Shown in pieces: positions 31,079 to 39,481 of a stretch of DNA of 64,000 bases. Within the stretch, counting starts at the first letter, position 1, and each line of letters starts with the position of its first letter. A model generated the notes under the pieces. The model ran no database searches, was not told the DNA's origin, and saw only the letters and a list, made by a program, of their open reading frames with translations. The DNA comes from Candidatus Marithrix sp. (GTDB taxonomy: Bacteria; Pseudomonadota; Gammaproteobacteria; Beggiatoales; Beggiatoaceae), in contig JADGDS010000001.1 in NCBI GenBank assembly GCA_016744775.1, positions 553,642 through 617,641 of the forward strand, in the 5' to 3' direction. The translations under genes were made by a program, and so were the position numbers.

Positions 31079-31112
31079 TTATATATCATTATAACGACAT
31101 TATGATATATAA
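31079..31112. promoter_or_regulatory. 11-bp inverted repeat in divergent intergenic region
   Basis: TTATATATCAT and ATGATATATAA are perfect inverted arms 12 bp apart. They lie between the kinase start (31041) and the RND gene start (31145). The right arm contains a TATAAT-like hexamer (tataat, 31108-31113). Operator or overlapping promoters are plausible; no regulator is identified. Confidence 0.4.
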
Positions 31113-31144
31113 TGGATTTTTTATTTTCATAAGGATCAAATAAA

Positions 31145-33433
31145 ATGATTGAACGCTATGGTCAATTAATGATCAGATGGCGATATTTTATTATAATTGC
31201 CTCTTTAGTATTGGTAGGGCTTACTACTTTTGGTTTTCCATTAAAATTTGATACTGATTATCACGTATTTTTTAGCGATGATAATCCTCAACTTTTAGCT
31301 TTTGATGAGTTAGAAAAGACTTATACTCAAAATAATAATGTGATGTTGGTATTGGCTCCTAAAAATGGGCAAGTATTTAGCAATGAGACTTTAGATGCGG
31401 TGGAATGGCTGACTAATGAAGCATGGCAAATTCCATTTTCAATTCGTGTAGATTCTATTACTAATTTTCAATATACACGCGCTGAAGAAGATGATCTTAT
31501 TGTTGAAGATTTAATAATGGAAGCTAAAACACTATCTGAAGCAGATCTAGCAACAGCTAAAGCGATTGCTCTGAAAGAGCCGATGTTAATTCATAAATTA
31601 ATTTCACCTAAAACTCATGTCACAGCGGTTAATGTTACCATTCAATTATCGGGTAAAAATCCAGATAAGGAAGTCCCTGAAATTGCAACATTTGTTCGTA
31701 ATTTAGCAGATCAAGTGCGTGCTAAATATCCTAATATTGATATTTATTTAACCGGAATGACAATGATGAATAATTCATTTCCAGAAGCGGTTAAAAAAGA
31801 TATGACTAGTTTGATTCCAATGATGTATCTGGTGATCATCTTAATGATATGGTTACTATTAGGTAGTTTGTCTGCAACTTTTAGCACTATTATTGTGATT
31901 TCATGTTCTATTGTTGGAGCTATGGGCATAGCAGGATTATTTGGAATTTCATTAAGTGGACCATCTGCGGCTGCGCCTACAATGATTATGACTTTAGCTG
32001 TAGCTGATAGTATTCATTTTTTAGTGACGCTACGACATGAAATGCGAACCAATGGTTTAGAAAAATATGCGGCTATTATTGAAAGTTTACGTATAAATAT
32101 ACTGCCTATTTTCTTGACCAGCTTAACTACCGCTATTGGATTTTTAAGCATGAATTTTGGTGATGTGCCGCCTTTTCGTGATTTAGGTAATATTGTAGCG
32201 ATGGGTGTTATTATTGCTTTTATCTTATCTATTACAGTTTTACCGGCACTGATGGCTATTTTGCCATTTAAACCTAAGCCGCAAACCACAAATACTGTTC
32301 ATGCTATGGATCGTTTAGGTGAATTTGTAGTGAAAAGGCGCAAACCATTAATGTGGGGTATGGCTGGAATAATAATATTATTAATTTCTTTTATTCCTCG
32401 TAATGAATTAAATGATGAATTTGTAAAATATTTTGATGAAACATTTGAGTTTCGCCGTGCAACTGATTTTGTCACTGAAAATTTAACTGGTATTTATGAT
32501 ATACATTATTCTTTAAATTCAGGTGAATCAGGCGGTATTAGTGAACCTGCCTTTTTAGCTAAAGTCGAGGAATTTGCTCAATGGTATCGTCAACAACCTG
32601 AAGTGGTACATGTAAATACCATTACCGATACTTTTAAGCGTCTAAATAAAAATATGCACGGTGATGATCCAACTTATTATCGTCTTCCAGAACAACGTGA
32701 CTTAGCAGCACAATATTTATTATTATATGAAATGTCTTTACCCTATGGCTTAGATATTAACAATCAAATTAATATTGATAAATCTGCGACTCGTTTTGCT
32801 GTTACTCTTCAAAATATATCTACTAATAAAATGTTAGCTTTAGAGCAACGCGCTCAAAAATGGTTAAAAGATAATGCTCCTGAATCAATGCAAGTACATG
32901 GTGCTAGTAGTTCTATGATGTTTGCTAATATTGGTGCTCGCAATATTAAAAATATGTTATTAGGTGCTGTAATAGCATTGATATTAATATCTTTAATTCT
33001 TATTATAGCTTTACGTTCTGTTAAATACGGCTTGATTAGCTTAATACCAAACTTAGTTCCAACAGCAATGGCTTTTGGTATATGGGGTTTTTTTGTAGGG
33101 CAAATTGGTTTAGGATTATCGGTAGTAGCAGGGCTAACAATTGGAATTGTGGTTGATGATACAATTCATTATTTAACTAAATATTTACGCGCTCGTCGTG
33201 AAAAGGGATTGAATTCTACAGAAGCGGTACGTTATGCTTTTCGCAGCGTTGGTTTAGCATTATGGATTACTTCTATAGTATTAATCGCAGGATTTTTCGT
33301 TTTATCTCAATCACATTTTTACATGAATGAAAGCATGGGTATGATGACTGCTGTAACTATTGCATTAGCATTAGCGGCAGACTTCTTATTTTTACCAACA
33401 CTATTAATGAAATTAGAGAAAACAGAAACATGA
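31145..33433 (+). CDS. RND superfamily (MMPL-type) exporter
   Basis: 762 residues with two repeats, each of one membrane helix, a periplasmic domain and a cluster of five helices: about 13-30, 225-375, 397-415 and 600-760. ADSIHFLVTLRHEMR (TM4 region) and its second-half equivalent DDTIHYLTKYLRARREKG are the conserved RND/MMPL signatures with charged residues of the proton relay. No membrane-fusion protein is next to it. It overlaps a LolA-like gene by 4 bp, a pairing known for RND proteins that move lipids such as hopanoids. The lipid substrate here is inferred. SD aaggat. Confidence 0.9.
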   Translation: MIERYGQLMIRWRYFIIIASLVLVGLTTFGFPLKFDTDYHVFFSDDNPQLLAFDELEKTYTQNNNVMLVLAPKNGQVFSNETLDAVEWLTNEAWQIPFSIRVDSITNFQYTRAEEDDLIVEDLIMEAKTLSEADLATAKAIALKEPMLIHKLISPKTHVTAVNVTIQLSGKNPDKEVPEIATFVRNLADQVRAKYPNIDIYLTGMTMMNNSFPEAVKKDMTSLIPMMYLVIILMIWLLLGSLSATFSTIIVISCSIVGAMGIAGLFGISLSGPSAAAPTMIMTLAVADSIHFLVTLRHEMRTNGLEKYAAIIESLRINILPIFLTSLTTAIGFLSMNFGDVPPFRDLGNIVAMGVIIAFILSITVLPALMAILPFKPKPQTTNTVHAMDRLGEFVVKRRKPLMWGMAGIIILLISFIPRNELNDEFVKYFDETFEFRRATDFVTENLTGIYDIHYSLNSGESGGISEPAFLAKVEEFAQWYRQQPEVVHVNTITDTFKRLNKNMHGDDPTYYRLPEQRDLAAQYLLLYEMSLPYGLDINNQINIDKSATRFAVTLQNISTNKMLALEQRAQKWLKDNAPESMQVHGASSSMMFANIGARNIKNMLLGAVIALILISLILIIALRSVKYGLISLIPNLVPTAMAFGIWGFFVGQIGLGLSVVAGLTIGIVVDDTIHYLTKYLRARREKGLNSTEAVRYAFRSVGLALWITSIVLIAGFFVLSQSHFYMNESMGMMTAVTIALALAADFLFLPTLLMKLEKTET

Positions 33434-34263
33434 AACGACTGTTTATATTAGCTATTTTAACTTTACTACCCTTGCTAGGATCAGCAAGTGTTTTACAACA
33501 ACAACAGCTTGCTCAGGCAATTCTATCTGCTAAAACTGCTCAAGCAAAGGGATTTGCGATTGCGCAAATGGCAGAATATCGTGATAACGGTTGGAAAGAT
33601 TCTGAAGCTAAAATGAAGATGACTTTAAAAAATCGTCATGGGCGAACTAGCACTCGTTATCTGCGCGTTAGATCAATGGAAGTTCCCGGTGATGGTGATA
33701 AAGGTTTATCTATATTTGATAGCCCTGGAGATGTTAAAGGTACTGCGGTATTAACATGGTCTCATTCACTAAAGCCAGATCATCAATGGATGTATCTTCC
33801 TGCATTAAGAAGAGTTAAACGCATTAGTTCAAAAAATAAATCTGGACCATTTATGGGTAGTGAATTTTCCTATGAAGACATATCTTCGCAGGAATTAGAT
33901 AAATACCGTTATAAATATTTGCGAAGTGAGCGTTATAAAGGCAAGAATTGTTATGTGATTGTGCGTTATCCTGCTTATAGATATTCAGGTTATAAACGTA
34001 TGATTACATGGTTAGATAAAAAACATTTTAATCCTCAGAAAGTCGTTTATTATGATCGCAAAAATTATCGTCTTAAAACTTTAACATTTAAGGGATATAA
34101 ATCATATTTAGTCAATGGCAAAAATTTCTGGCGCCCCGGTAAAAGCTTTATGCAAAACCATCAAACTGGCAAAAGCACATTATTAAAATGGGAATCTTAT
34201 AGATTTAATAGAAGATTTACTAAGCGAGATTTTGATAAATCTACTTTGAAACGCTTGCGGTAA
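33430..34263 (+). CDS. outer membrane lipoprotein-sorting (LolA-like) periplasmic protein
   Basis: 277 residues with a cleavable signal (hydrophobic LFILAILTLLPLLGSASV). The strands WKDSEAKMKMTLKNRHGRTS, LSIFDSPGDVKGTAVLTW, WMYLPALRRVKRISSKNKSGPFMGSEFSYEDIS are the conserved core of the PF17131-type family. It likely carries a lipid or lipoprotein and works with the RND protein whose gene it overlaps (ATGA). The 3' end CGC-TTG-CGG-TAA and the following 50 bp are duplicated 4.3 kb downstream. Confidence 0.9.
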   Translation: MKRLFILAILTLLPLLGSASVLQQQQLAQAILSAKTAQAKGFAIAQMAEYRDNGWKDSEAKMKMTLKNRHGRTSTRYLRVRSMEVPGDGDKGLSIFDSPGDVKGTAVLTWSHSLKPDHQWMYLPALRRVKRISSKNKSGPFMGSEFSYEDISSQELDKYRYKYLRSERYKGKNCYVIVRYPAYRYSGYKRMITWLDKKHFNPQKVVYYDRKNYRLKTLTFKGYKSYLVNGKNFWRPGKSFMQNHQTGKSTLLKWESYRFNRRFTKRDFDKSTLKRLR

Positions 34264-34323
34264 GATAAACCTGACAGGTTTTTAAAAACCTGTCTGGTTT
34301 TTGTTTTACGCTTCAATTTCATT
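34253..34323 (+). repeat. left copy of 52-bp junction duplication (with 19-bp hairpin)
   Basis: Covers the last codons of the LolA-like gene and the end of a convergent gene. The sequence matches 38623-38674 exactly apart from 19 extra bases (acaggtttttaaaaacctg) forming a palindrome. Bases 34304-34323 still encode the last five codons (NEIEA-stop) of the DUF3368 gene now lying at 38657. Confidence 0.9.
34267..34305 (+). terminator. palindrome and likely terminator after the LolA-like gene
   Basis: aaacctgacaggttt pairs with aaacctgtctggttt, followed by TTTTGTTTT. It starts 3 bp after the stop codon. Member of the dispersed cctgacagg family. Confidence 0.7.
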
Positions 34324-34325
34324 GC

Positions 34326-34580
34326 CCCTGAAAGGGGCTGACATACTAGCCTAGGGCAACGCCCTAGGATTGATTTGTTTAGAATTTTAGCCCTGAAAGG
34401 GCGACACATAATACGTGACTTTTGAGAATTTTTGAAAACCAAAAATACCATATTTAATATGATTAACAATATATTTGGAATTGATAATAATTGCTTATAT
34501 ATCGCCCTTTCAGGGCTTGAATTTGAAACCAATCAATCCTAGGGCGTTGCCCTAGGCTAGTATGTCAGTCCCTTTCAGGG
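34326..34580. repeat. 255-bp composite inverted repeat
   Basis: Outer 51-bp arms (34326-34376 and 34530-34580) match with two differences when one is reversed. Each contains two nested palindromes, CCCTGAAAGGG and CCTAGGGCAACGCCCTAGG. A second arm pair with AGCCCTGAAAGGGCGA lies inside, around a roughly 90-bp AT-rich centre with no gene. MITE-like; together with 34581-34711 it fills the gap before the secreted protein gene. Confidence 0.9.
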
Positions 34581-34711
34581 AGGAATCTGATGGTTAGTGG
34601 TAAGTAATTTTTTTTGGTTGAATTCCAATGACTCAACATTCAAAATTGGTGACTTATGTAGATTGAGCTGAAAATAGGACACTCATTTAGCATCAGCCCA
34701 ATCTATTCCAA
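34581..34711. other. intergenic DNA before secreted protein gene
   Basis: No ORF of note. An imperfect inverted repeat, gattgagctga (34662-34672) with tcagcccaatc (34694-34704), lies just beyond the stop of the reverse-strand gene and may end its transcript. No T-tract follows. Confidence 0.4.
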
Positions 34712-37700
34712 TTAATTGCCTAAATAAGTTATTTTTATAACTCCATTACTACCTGCCTTAAAATTCTTAGACATGATTGAAGACCCACTATCGTAACCAT
34801 TCTCACCTTTTCCAAATCCAGATTGAGCTAGTGAATCTTCACCTCTACTAGATTTAGAAATTTTTCCATTTTGACTTGATATATATGCAATTCCGCCATC
34901 TCCTGCCCACATACCACCTGTAGTTGCTGCAATTCCATCTCCACCGCCATTGCCACCATTAGATGCTGATCCTTTACCACCTTTAGCAATATCGTCAGGA
35001 CCGTGTGCATTTTGACCACCATTTGCAACTAAAGATAAAAAAGTGGTATTACCACCTTGTCCAGATGAAGTGCAGGGTATAATATTCCAAGCACCACTAC
35101 TTGGCTGACAATAAGCACCAGAAGTTCCAGAACCAACAGTATAAGGGATTTTTTGTCCTTTAGTTAAATGTCGCTTTTCTTTAAATGCACCTCCGCCGCC
35201 ACCACCATAAGTTGCGATAAACTGAGAATTATAAAACCTCTCTGGAGGATTAGAATATACAAATTTTGCACTACCACCAGCTGCTATACCATAAACCTCA
35301 TAGTTACCAGTTTTTGGCACTGTCCAAGTGCCGCTTTTAAGTAATAAGCTACTGACATCTACATAGGCTTTATCAAGAGATACATTAGTATCATTATGGT
35401 TAAGCAAAGTAACAAAGAATTCTCCTGATGCCTTTTGAGGAAAACTATATCTTGTCAAATCGTTAGTTTTGTAATGATAGTGTCGTTTGCCGTTAATTTT
35501 AGAATTGCCTAAAAAACCCGTATATCCACCACCGAATGCTGAGGAGTTGTCATTAATATTTGGATCATATGTAGCATTTCCTATTATTGAAATAATAAGA
35601 GGCTTTGAATTAGGAGTGGTTGTTATATGTAATGCAATCTCTGTATGGGTTGTTATATTATTATTCCAAATATTACTATCAATTTTAAATGAGTAAGCAC
35701 CATAAGCAGGGATTGTTTTAATACCTTTAATCTCCTTTTTAATATCTATATTTTTATTACCACTCTTCAATTTTAATGTTTTCGGAGGTTCAAACTTGAA
35801 TTTTTTATCATCTTCATTGTTGTCTAACAATGAAATTTTATTTTCATAAAGAGTGGCATATTGATAATAAAGTAAGGCTGCTTCGAGACTAGATTTTTTC
35901 GCAGCACCTAAATGGCTTCCAAAATTGCATGAAGAGGATTTTGATAAAGTAGCTTTTAATGTATCTGCTCCCCACGTTTTATCCATTACACCTGAAAATA
36001 TATCTGATAATTTAAGATCTGAAGACTTACCATAACCACATTTAGTATCTAGTAACTTCCATAATAAAAACATGTTATATGTGTTCTCATTCTTATTAAT
36101 TCCATCTTTAAGAATACGAGGTGAAGGATTGTTCCCTACGCCATCTGATCGATACAAATTTGAATTATCATCAAAATAATCTTCAAACCAATATGCCATC
36201 CCTTCCCATATCCAATCTCCATTCTTTTTCCAATATCTGTTTTTTCTATCTATAGCGTTACTTGAACCATCTATCAATGTTTCAATTTCAGCATGATGGA
36301 AATATTCGTGGGCAGTGGTATTTCGTTGGTCTTCTTTGGTCTTACCACTGTTTATATGTAATTTAGAACCATCATAAGTACCATAATCTGTTCTTGTTTC
36401 TATAATTACATCAAAACTAGACTTATATTTAAGACCCAATGTATCAAATTTCTCTTGGGTTTCTGTTAACCACACAACAAAATCTTTTATAGTAACAGTT
36501 CCCCAATGTGTACCTGATCCAGTATCTTTCTTATTAGCAAACCCTTCAATTTTAAATTGTTTATTTGTACCAGAAACTTCACAATATTGAATTTTATATG
36601 AGGTTATAGTGATTGTAAATGTAGCACCTGAAAAAGTTTTTTGAAAAGGTGTGCAAGTAATATTAGACAGACTGGCTTTTTTTTGTAATTTTCTAACAGA
36701 TTCATGTATAGGAGATGCAGGTGTTGATTCCTGTATACCAATGAAATATATTCCTTCCATATTATGAATAGTTATTACCACTATGGGATTTTCAGGATCA
36801 CCTTCCAAATCAAAATCCGTTCCTAATGACACCCATGAATCATCAACACCTTTCATATTTGTGGCATAATGAAAAAGTTTTAAATCAAATATTGAAGCAT
36901 TTGAAGGTAATAGTGATTTTGGAAATCTAACTTGTATATTTCCATTGCCCGCTGGTGTAACTGAAAATATATTTGTTAGCTTATTAATATAAGCTGGTAT
37001 TGTTGGAACGAAATTATCCTTGATGATGTTCAAATTAACCAAGTTTAAATCAAGCTCACTAGATAACGCTTTTAATGAAAGACCATTCAGAGAATTGGTA
37101 TCTTCTGTAACTGATAATGTATCATCTTGAACAATTTTTTGTAGGGGAACAACATCAACAACTACAACATTAAAACTAACCTCTGAAAACAAAATACCAT
37201 CTGTAACCTTAGCTTTAACAGGGTAGTTATTGCCTCCCGCTGATTCAGGTGGTATCCAACTAATAAGCCCTGAATTAATATCAATCGTCATACCATCAGG
37301 TTTTTCCACTAATGTGTAAGATAGATTTTCATTACCTGTATAAGTTATATTTGCATTTATAGTTGCAGATAAACCGGGTATTAAATTTGTTATTGAATCA
37401 GTTGGTTCTGATAAAGATAAAACAATTCCTTTCATTTCTGATGATACAACATTAACCGTTCTTGTTGCAGTAGCTTTATTTCCAGCTTTATCAGTTGCCG
37501 TATATCTAATGGTATAAGTATCAACTTTTGAAGTATCAACCGAACCACTGATAATCACATCAACCGAACTATCAACATCATCAGTAGCAGTAGCACCCGC
37601 ATCAGTATAATTCTCTCCTTGATTAACACTTACTGGATTGTTGCCTGACAGCGTAATGACAGGAGGAGTAACATCAGCACCTTCATTAAGAAAATCTGGA

Positions 37701-37993
37701 AGCATACCCACATAAAGTAAATTCTTACCAAAAACGCCACCTAGTAAATAAACTTTATTAAGTTTATTAGTTATAAGGTAAATATTTGTTTGTGGATAAT
37801 AACGGTAATACCATTTGTATCCTTTATAATCTATTACTTGAGTTGCTATTTCGATTTGTCCAGTTGCAAAATACGTTGGATATTTTTGTTCACCCGAATT
37901 GAACAGTTTTTCTGCATCACTAGCAAGATCTGCAAAGGCAAAATTAAAAAATAGCAGAATTACAAAAAATAAAATTGTAGATATAGTTTTCAT
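34712..37993 (-). CDS. secreted HExxH-motif protein with Ig-like and glycine-rich domains
   Basis: 1093 residues with a signal peptide (MKTISTILFFVILLFFNFAFA). From about 110 to 190 there is a DUF5011/bacterial Ig-like domain (PPVITLSG...YTDAGATATDD...GNKATATRTVNV). From 190 to 280 there is a putative cadherin-like (He_PIG) domain with GLISWIPPESAG. A zinc-peptidase-like segment has AHEYFHHAEIE (about 560-570) and WIWEGMAYWFEDYF (about 598-610), fitting an HExxH plus downstream Glu metal site. The last 165 residues are glycine-rich (YGGGGGGAFK, GGKGSASNGGNGGG). Probably a surface or exported metallopeptidase or adhesin. Located in a segment bounded by duplicated gene ends, so likely acquired. 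Confidence 0.72.
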   Translation of the reverse strand: MKTISTILFFVILLFFNFAFADLASDAEKLFNSGEQKYPTYFATGQIEIATQVIDYKGYKWYYRYYPQTNIYLITNKLNKVYLLGGVFGKNLLYVGMLPDFLNEGADVTPPVITLSGNNPVSVNQGENYTDAGATATDDVDSSVDVIISGSVDTSKVDTYTIRYTATDKAGNKATATRTVNVVSSEMKGIVLSLSEPTDSITNLIPGLSATINANITYTGNENLSYTLVEKPDGMTIDINSGLISWIPPESAGGNNYPVKAKVTDGILFSEVSFNVVVVDVVPLQKIVQDDTLSVTEDTNSLNGLSLKALSSELDLNLVNLNIIKDNFVPTIPAYINKLTNIFSVTPAGNGNIQVRFPKSLLPSNASIFDLKLFHYATNMKGVDDSWVSLGTDFDLEGDPENPIVVITIHNMEGIYFIGIQESTPASPIHESVRKLQKKASLSNITCTPFQKTFSGATFTITITSYKIQYCEVSGTNKQFKIEGFANKKDTGSGTHWGTVTIKDFVVWLTETQEKFDTLGLKYKSSFDVIIETRTDYGTYDGSKLHINSGKTKEDQRNTTAHEYFHHAEIETLIDGSSNAIDRKNRYWKKNGDWIWEGMAYWFEDYFDDNSNLYRSDGVGNNPSPRILKDGINKNENTYNMFLLWKLLDTKCGYGKSSDLKLSDIFSGVMDKTWGADTLKATLSKSSSCNFGSHLGAAKKSSLEAALLYYQYATLYENKISLLDNNEDDKKFKFEPPKTLKLKSGNKNIDIKKEIKGIKTIPAYGAYSFKIDSNIWNNNITTHTEIALHITTTPNSKPLIISIIGNATYDPNINDNSSAFGGGYTGFLGNSKINGKRHYHYKTNDLTRYSFPQKASGEFFVTLLNHNDTNVSLDKAYVDVSSLLLKSGTWTVPKTGNYEVYGIAAGGSAKFVYSNPPERFYNSQFIATYGGGGGGAFKEKRHLTKGQKIPYTVGSGTSGAYCQPSSGAWNIIPCTSSGQGGNTTFLSLVANGGQNAHGPDDIAKGGKGSASNGGNGGGDGIAATTGGMWAGDGGIAYISSQNGKISKSSRGEDSLAQSGFGKGENGYDSGSSIMSKNFKAGSNGVIKITYLGN

Positions 37994-38656
37994 AAAATAT
38001 AAACCCCTAATATAAAATAGTTAATCCTAAAAGTTGCGGTAAAAAACCAGATAATACAATAGCATTTAGAATGTTTAATGTTACTCATAAAACTTCCTTT
38101 AAATAAACACAGGTTTCAAAGTTAATTTAATGGCACCACCTGTGAAAAAACGCCATTAAATTAGATATTTTGGATTTTGGATTTTGGATAAAAATATTAT
38201 TCGTTTATCCACGTAATTAGCTGTACTTAACACAATCTAAAAATAATTTTTTTGTGTTTGTACATATATAGAATAGCGGCTAGAAAAAAAGGTCAGGGTA
38301 TTTTATATTTTATTTTTTTATGAATAATATAAATATAAAAAAAGATAGTGATTAATTTAATGAAGATACTAAGTCAGGGAAGCTAAATGTTGCAACAATA
38401 AGGCATAGAAATCATTGCAGTATCAGATTAAACAAGCAGATGAAACAGCATTAGAACACATTGAAGATAGTGCATAAATGCCATTGTTGACATGGAGGTA
38501 TGTGTTGGAGCTAGAAACAAAAAATTTCAAAATTTATTAAATTGGTTTAAACTGAAACTTAGTTTCCTAACTATATCCTACTTCTAAGGGCGAAAAAAGT
38601 CCCTACTTTTATTTAAATAATTGCTTGCGGTAAGATAAACCTGTCTGGTTTTTGTT
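37994..38656. other. 660-bp gene-free AT-rich region with alternative hairpins
   Basis: The upstream side of the secreted protein gene. It holds two competing stem-loops at 38108-38162, a short tandem repeat of ttttgga (about 38168-38187), and a possible gene remnant around 38398-38477 (a stop-free frame ending EDSA-stop). It ends with the right copy of the 52-bp junction duplication. I see no intact gene. Confidence 0.5.
38108..38162. promoter_or_regulatory. two mutually exclusive stem-loops
   Basis: CACAGGT (38108-38114) can pair with ACCTGTG (38138-38144). AATTTAATGGC (38124-38134) can pair with GCCATTAAATT (38152-38162). The two hairpins interlock, as in attenuators. They lie about 115-170 bp upstream of the secreted-protein start. 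Confidence 0.35.
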
Positions 38657-38674
38657 TTACGCTTCAATTTCATT
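38623..38674 (+). repeat. right copy of 52-bp junction duplication
   Basis: gcttgcggtaagataaacctg followed by tctggtttttgttttacgc and ttcaatttcatt. Identical to 34253-34323 without the 19-bp hairpin. The first part is a relic of the LolA-like gene end; the last part is the live 3' end of DUF3368. Confidence 0.9.
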
Positions 38675-39139
38675 AGCCTTTTTTAGAAATAAATAGTAAA
38701 CATGGTTTGAATACCATCTTCCTTTTAGTATCATCTCATCAATCAGTGGTTTTACTTGAGTAATTATATTATTCTCTTTAGCTTTCAATAGGATTGATAA
38801 TGTTCTGATTACATTTAGATTATATTCTTTCGCAATAAAGTAGCCAATATTTTCATCTATTATTGTATTATCGGCTTTTATTTCTTTAGAAAGCATAATC
38901 GTTTCTGCTTCACCTATATCTAGTTTATTTAGTAATATTTCTCTATATTCTTCGCTTTGAACTGTTTCGACTTTTATGAAGTCTGAATCTACTTCATAGT
39001 ATCCATAGCCTTGTTTTGCTTTAATTTCTTCATACACTGCTTGAGAAATAATAATTTCTTGAAATATATCTCTTAATATTTCTATTCTACCTATGGAACT
39101 TAGGGATATTATAGGCGTAGTATTTGATACAGTTTTCAC
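38657..39139 (-). CDS. DUF3368 PIN-like toxin
   Basis: 160 residues. MKTVSNTTPIISLSSIGRIE carries the N-terminal N-T/S-P acidic-pocket start of DUF3368 proteins, then LDIGEAETIMLSKEI and NTIIDENIGYFIAKEYNLNV with conserved acidic residues of the PIN fold. The C-terminus has MILKGRWYSNHVY. It overlaps the upstream UPF0175 gene by 4 bp, the known toxin-antitoxin pairing. Its last five codons lie in a duplicated junction whose other copy is 4.3 kb away. Confidence 0.88.
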   Translation of the reverse strand: MKTVSNTTPIISLSSIGRIEILRDIFQEIIISQAVYEEIKAKQGYGYYEVDSDFIKVETVQSEEYREILLNKLDIGEAETIMLSKEIKADNTIIDENIGYFIAKEYNLNVIRTLSILLKAKENNIITQVKPLIDEMILKGRWYSNHVYYLFLKKANEIEA

Positions 39140-39411
39140 TTTATATTTTTTACATCATTAAATATATCATCAATTTCTTTATCTGAGTAGTCAAATATAT
39201 ATTCCTTTTCTTCTTGTAATTTTTTAATAAAATCTATTTTACTATAACCAGCTAATTCTGCGGCTTTTCCAAGAGATAATTTTCTCTTTCTATAAAAGAG
39301 TAGAGCTGATAAAAATAGAATATCAGTTATGAATTCATCCTTAGTTTCTTTCAAGGAACTTAAAATTCCTTTGTTCACAGAAAAAGATATATTTATCAAT
39401 TGCTCTGACAT
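39136..39411 (-). CDS. UPF0175 family antitoxin
   Basis: 91 residues with the UPF0175 core LSLGKAAELAGYSKIDFIKKL, a helix-turn-helix-like segment, and an acidic tail DKEIDDIFND. The family is the usual upstream partner of DUF3368 PIN-like proteins. The ATGA overlap with the toxin gene supports one operon. Confidence 0.88.
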   Translation of the reverse strand: MSEQLINISFSVNKGILSSLKETKDEFITDILFLSALLFYRKRKLSLGKAAELAGYSKIDFIKKLQEEKEYIFDYSDKEIDDIFNDVKNIK

Positions 39412-39440
39412 TATAAAGTACCTTTAAATTATAATATTAC

Positions 39441-39473
39441 AAACCTGACAGGTTTTAAAAACCTGTCAGGTTT
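39441..39473. repeat. dispersed palindrome, cctgacagg family, terminator-like
   Basis: aaacctgacaggttt and aaacctgtcaggttt are perfect arms, with T-runs on the plus side. It is 8 bp from the sat stop and 29 bp from the antitoxin start, so it separates the two reverse-strand units. Confidence 0.85.
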
Positions 39474-39481
39474 TTTTCAAC

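Larger units (their letters stand above)
34324..38622. mobile_element. 4.3-kb inserted segment with the HExxH protein gene
   Basis: Bounded by the duplicated junction 34253-34323/38623-38674. It holds the 255-bp palindrome at its left edge, one large reverse-strand gene and 630 bp of AT-rich DNA. No recombinase is visible. Interpreted as an insertion because both copies carry ends of the same two convergent genes. Confidence 0.6.

Noticed and set aside
34197..34532. Reverse-strand ORF of 111 codons across the large palindrome
   Set aside because: It overlaps the LolA-like gene end and non-coding hairpins; the protein has no recognisable features.
38360..38477. Possible remnant of a gene ending EDSA-stop
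   Set aside because: The frame is short, interrupted by a stop and not recognisable; recorded only as a possibility in the gap entry.
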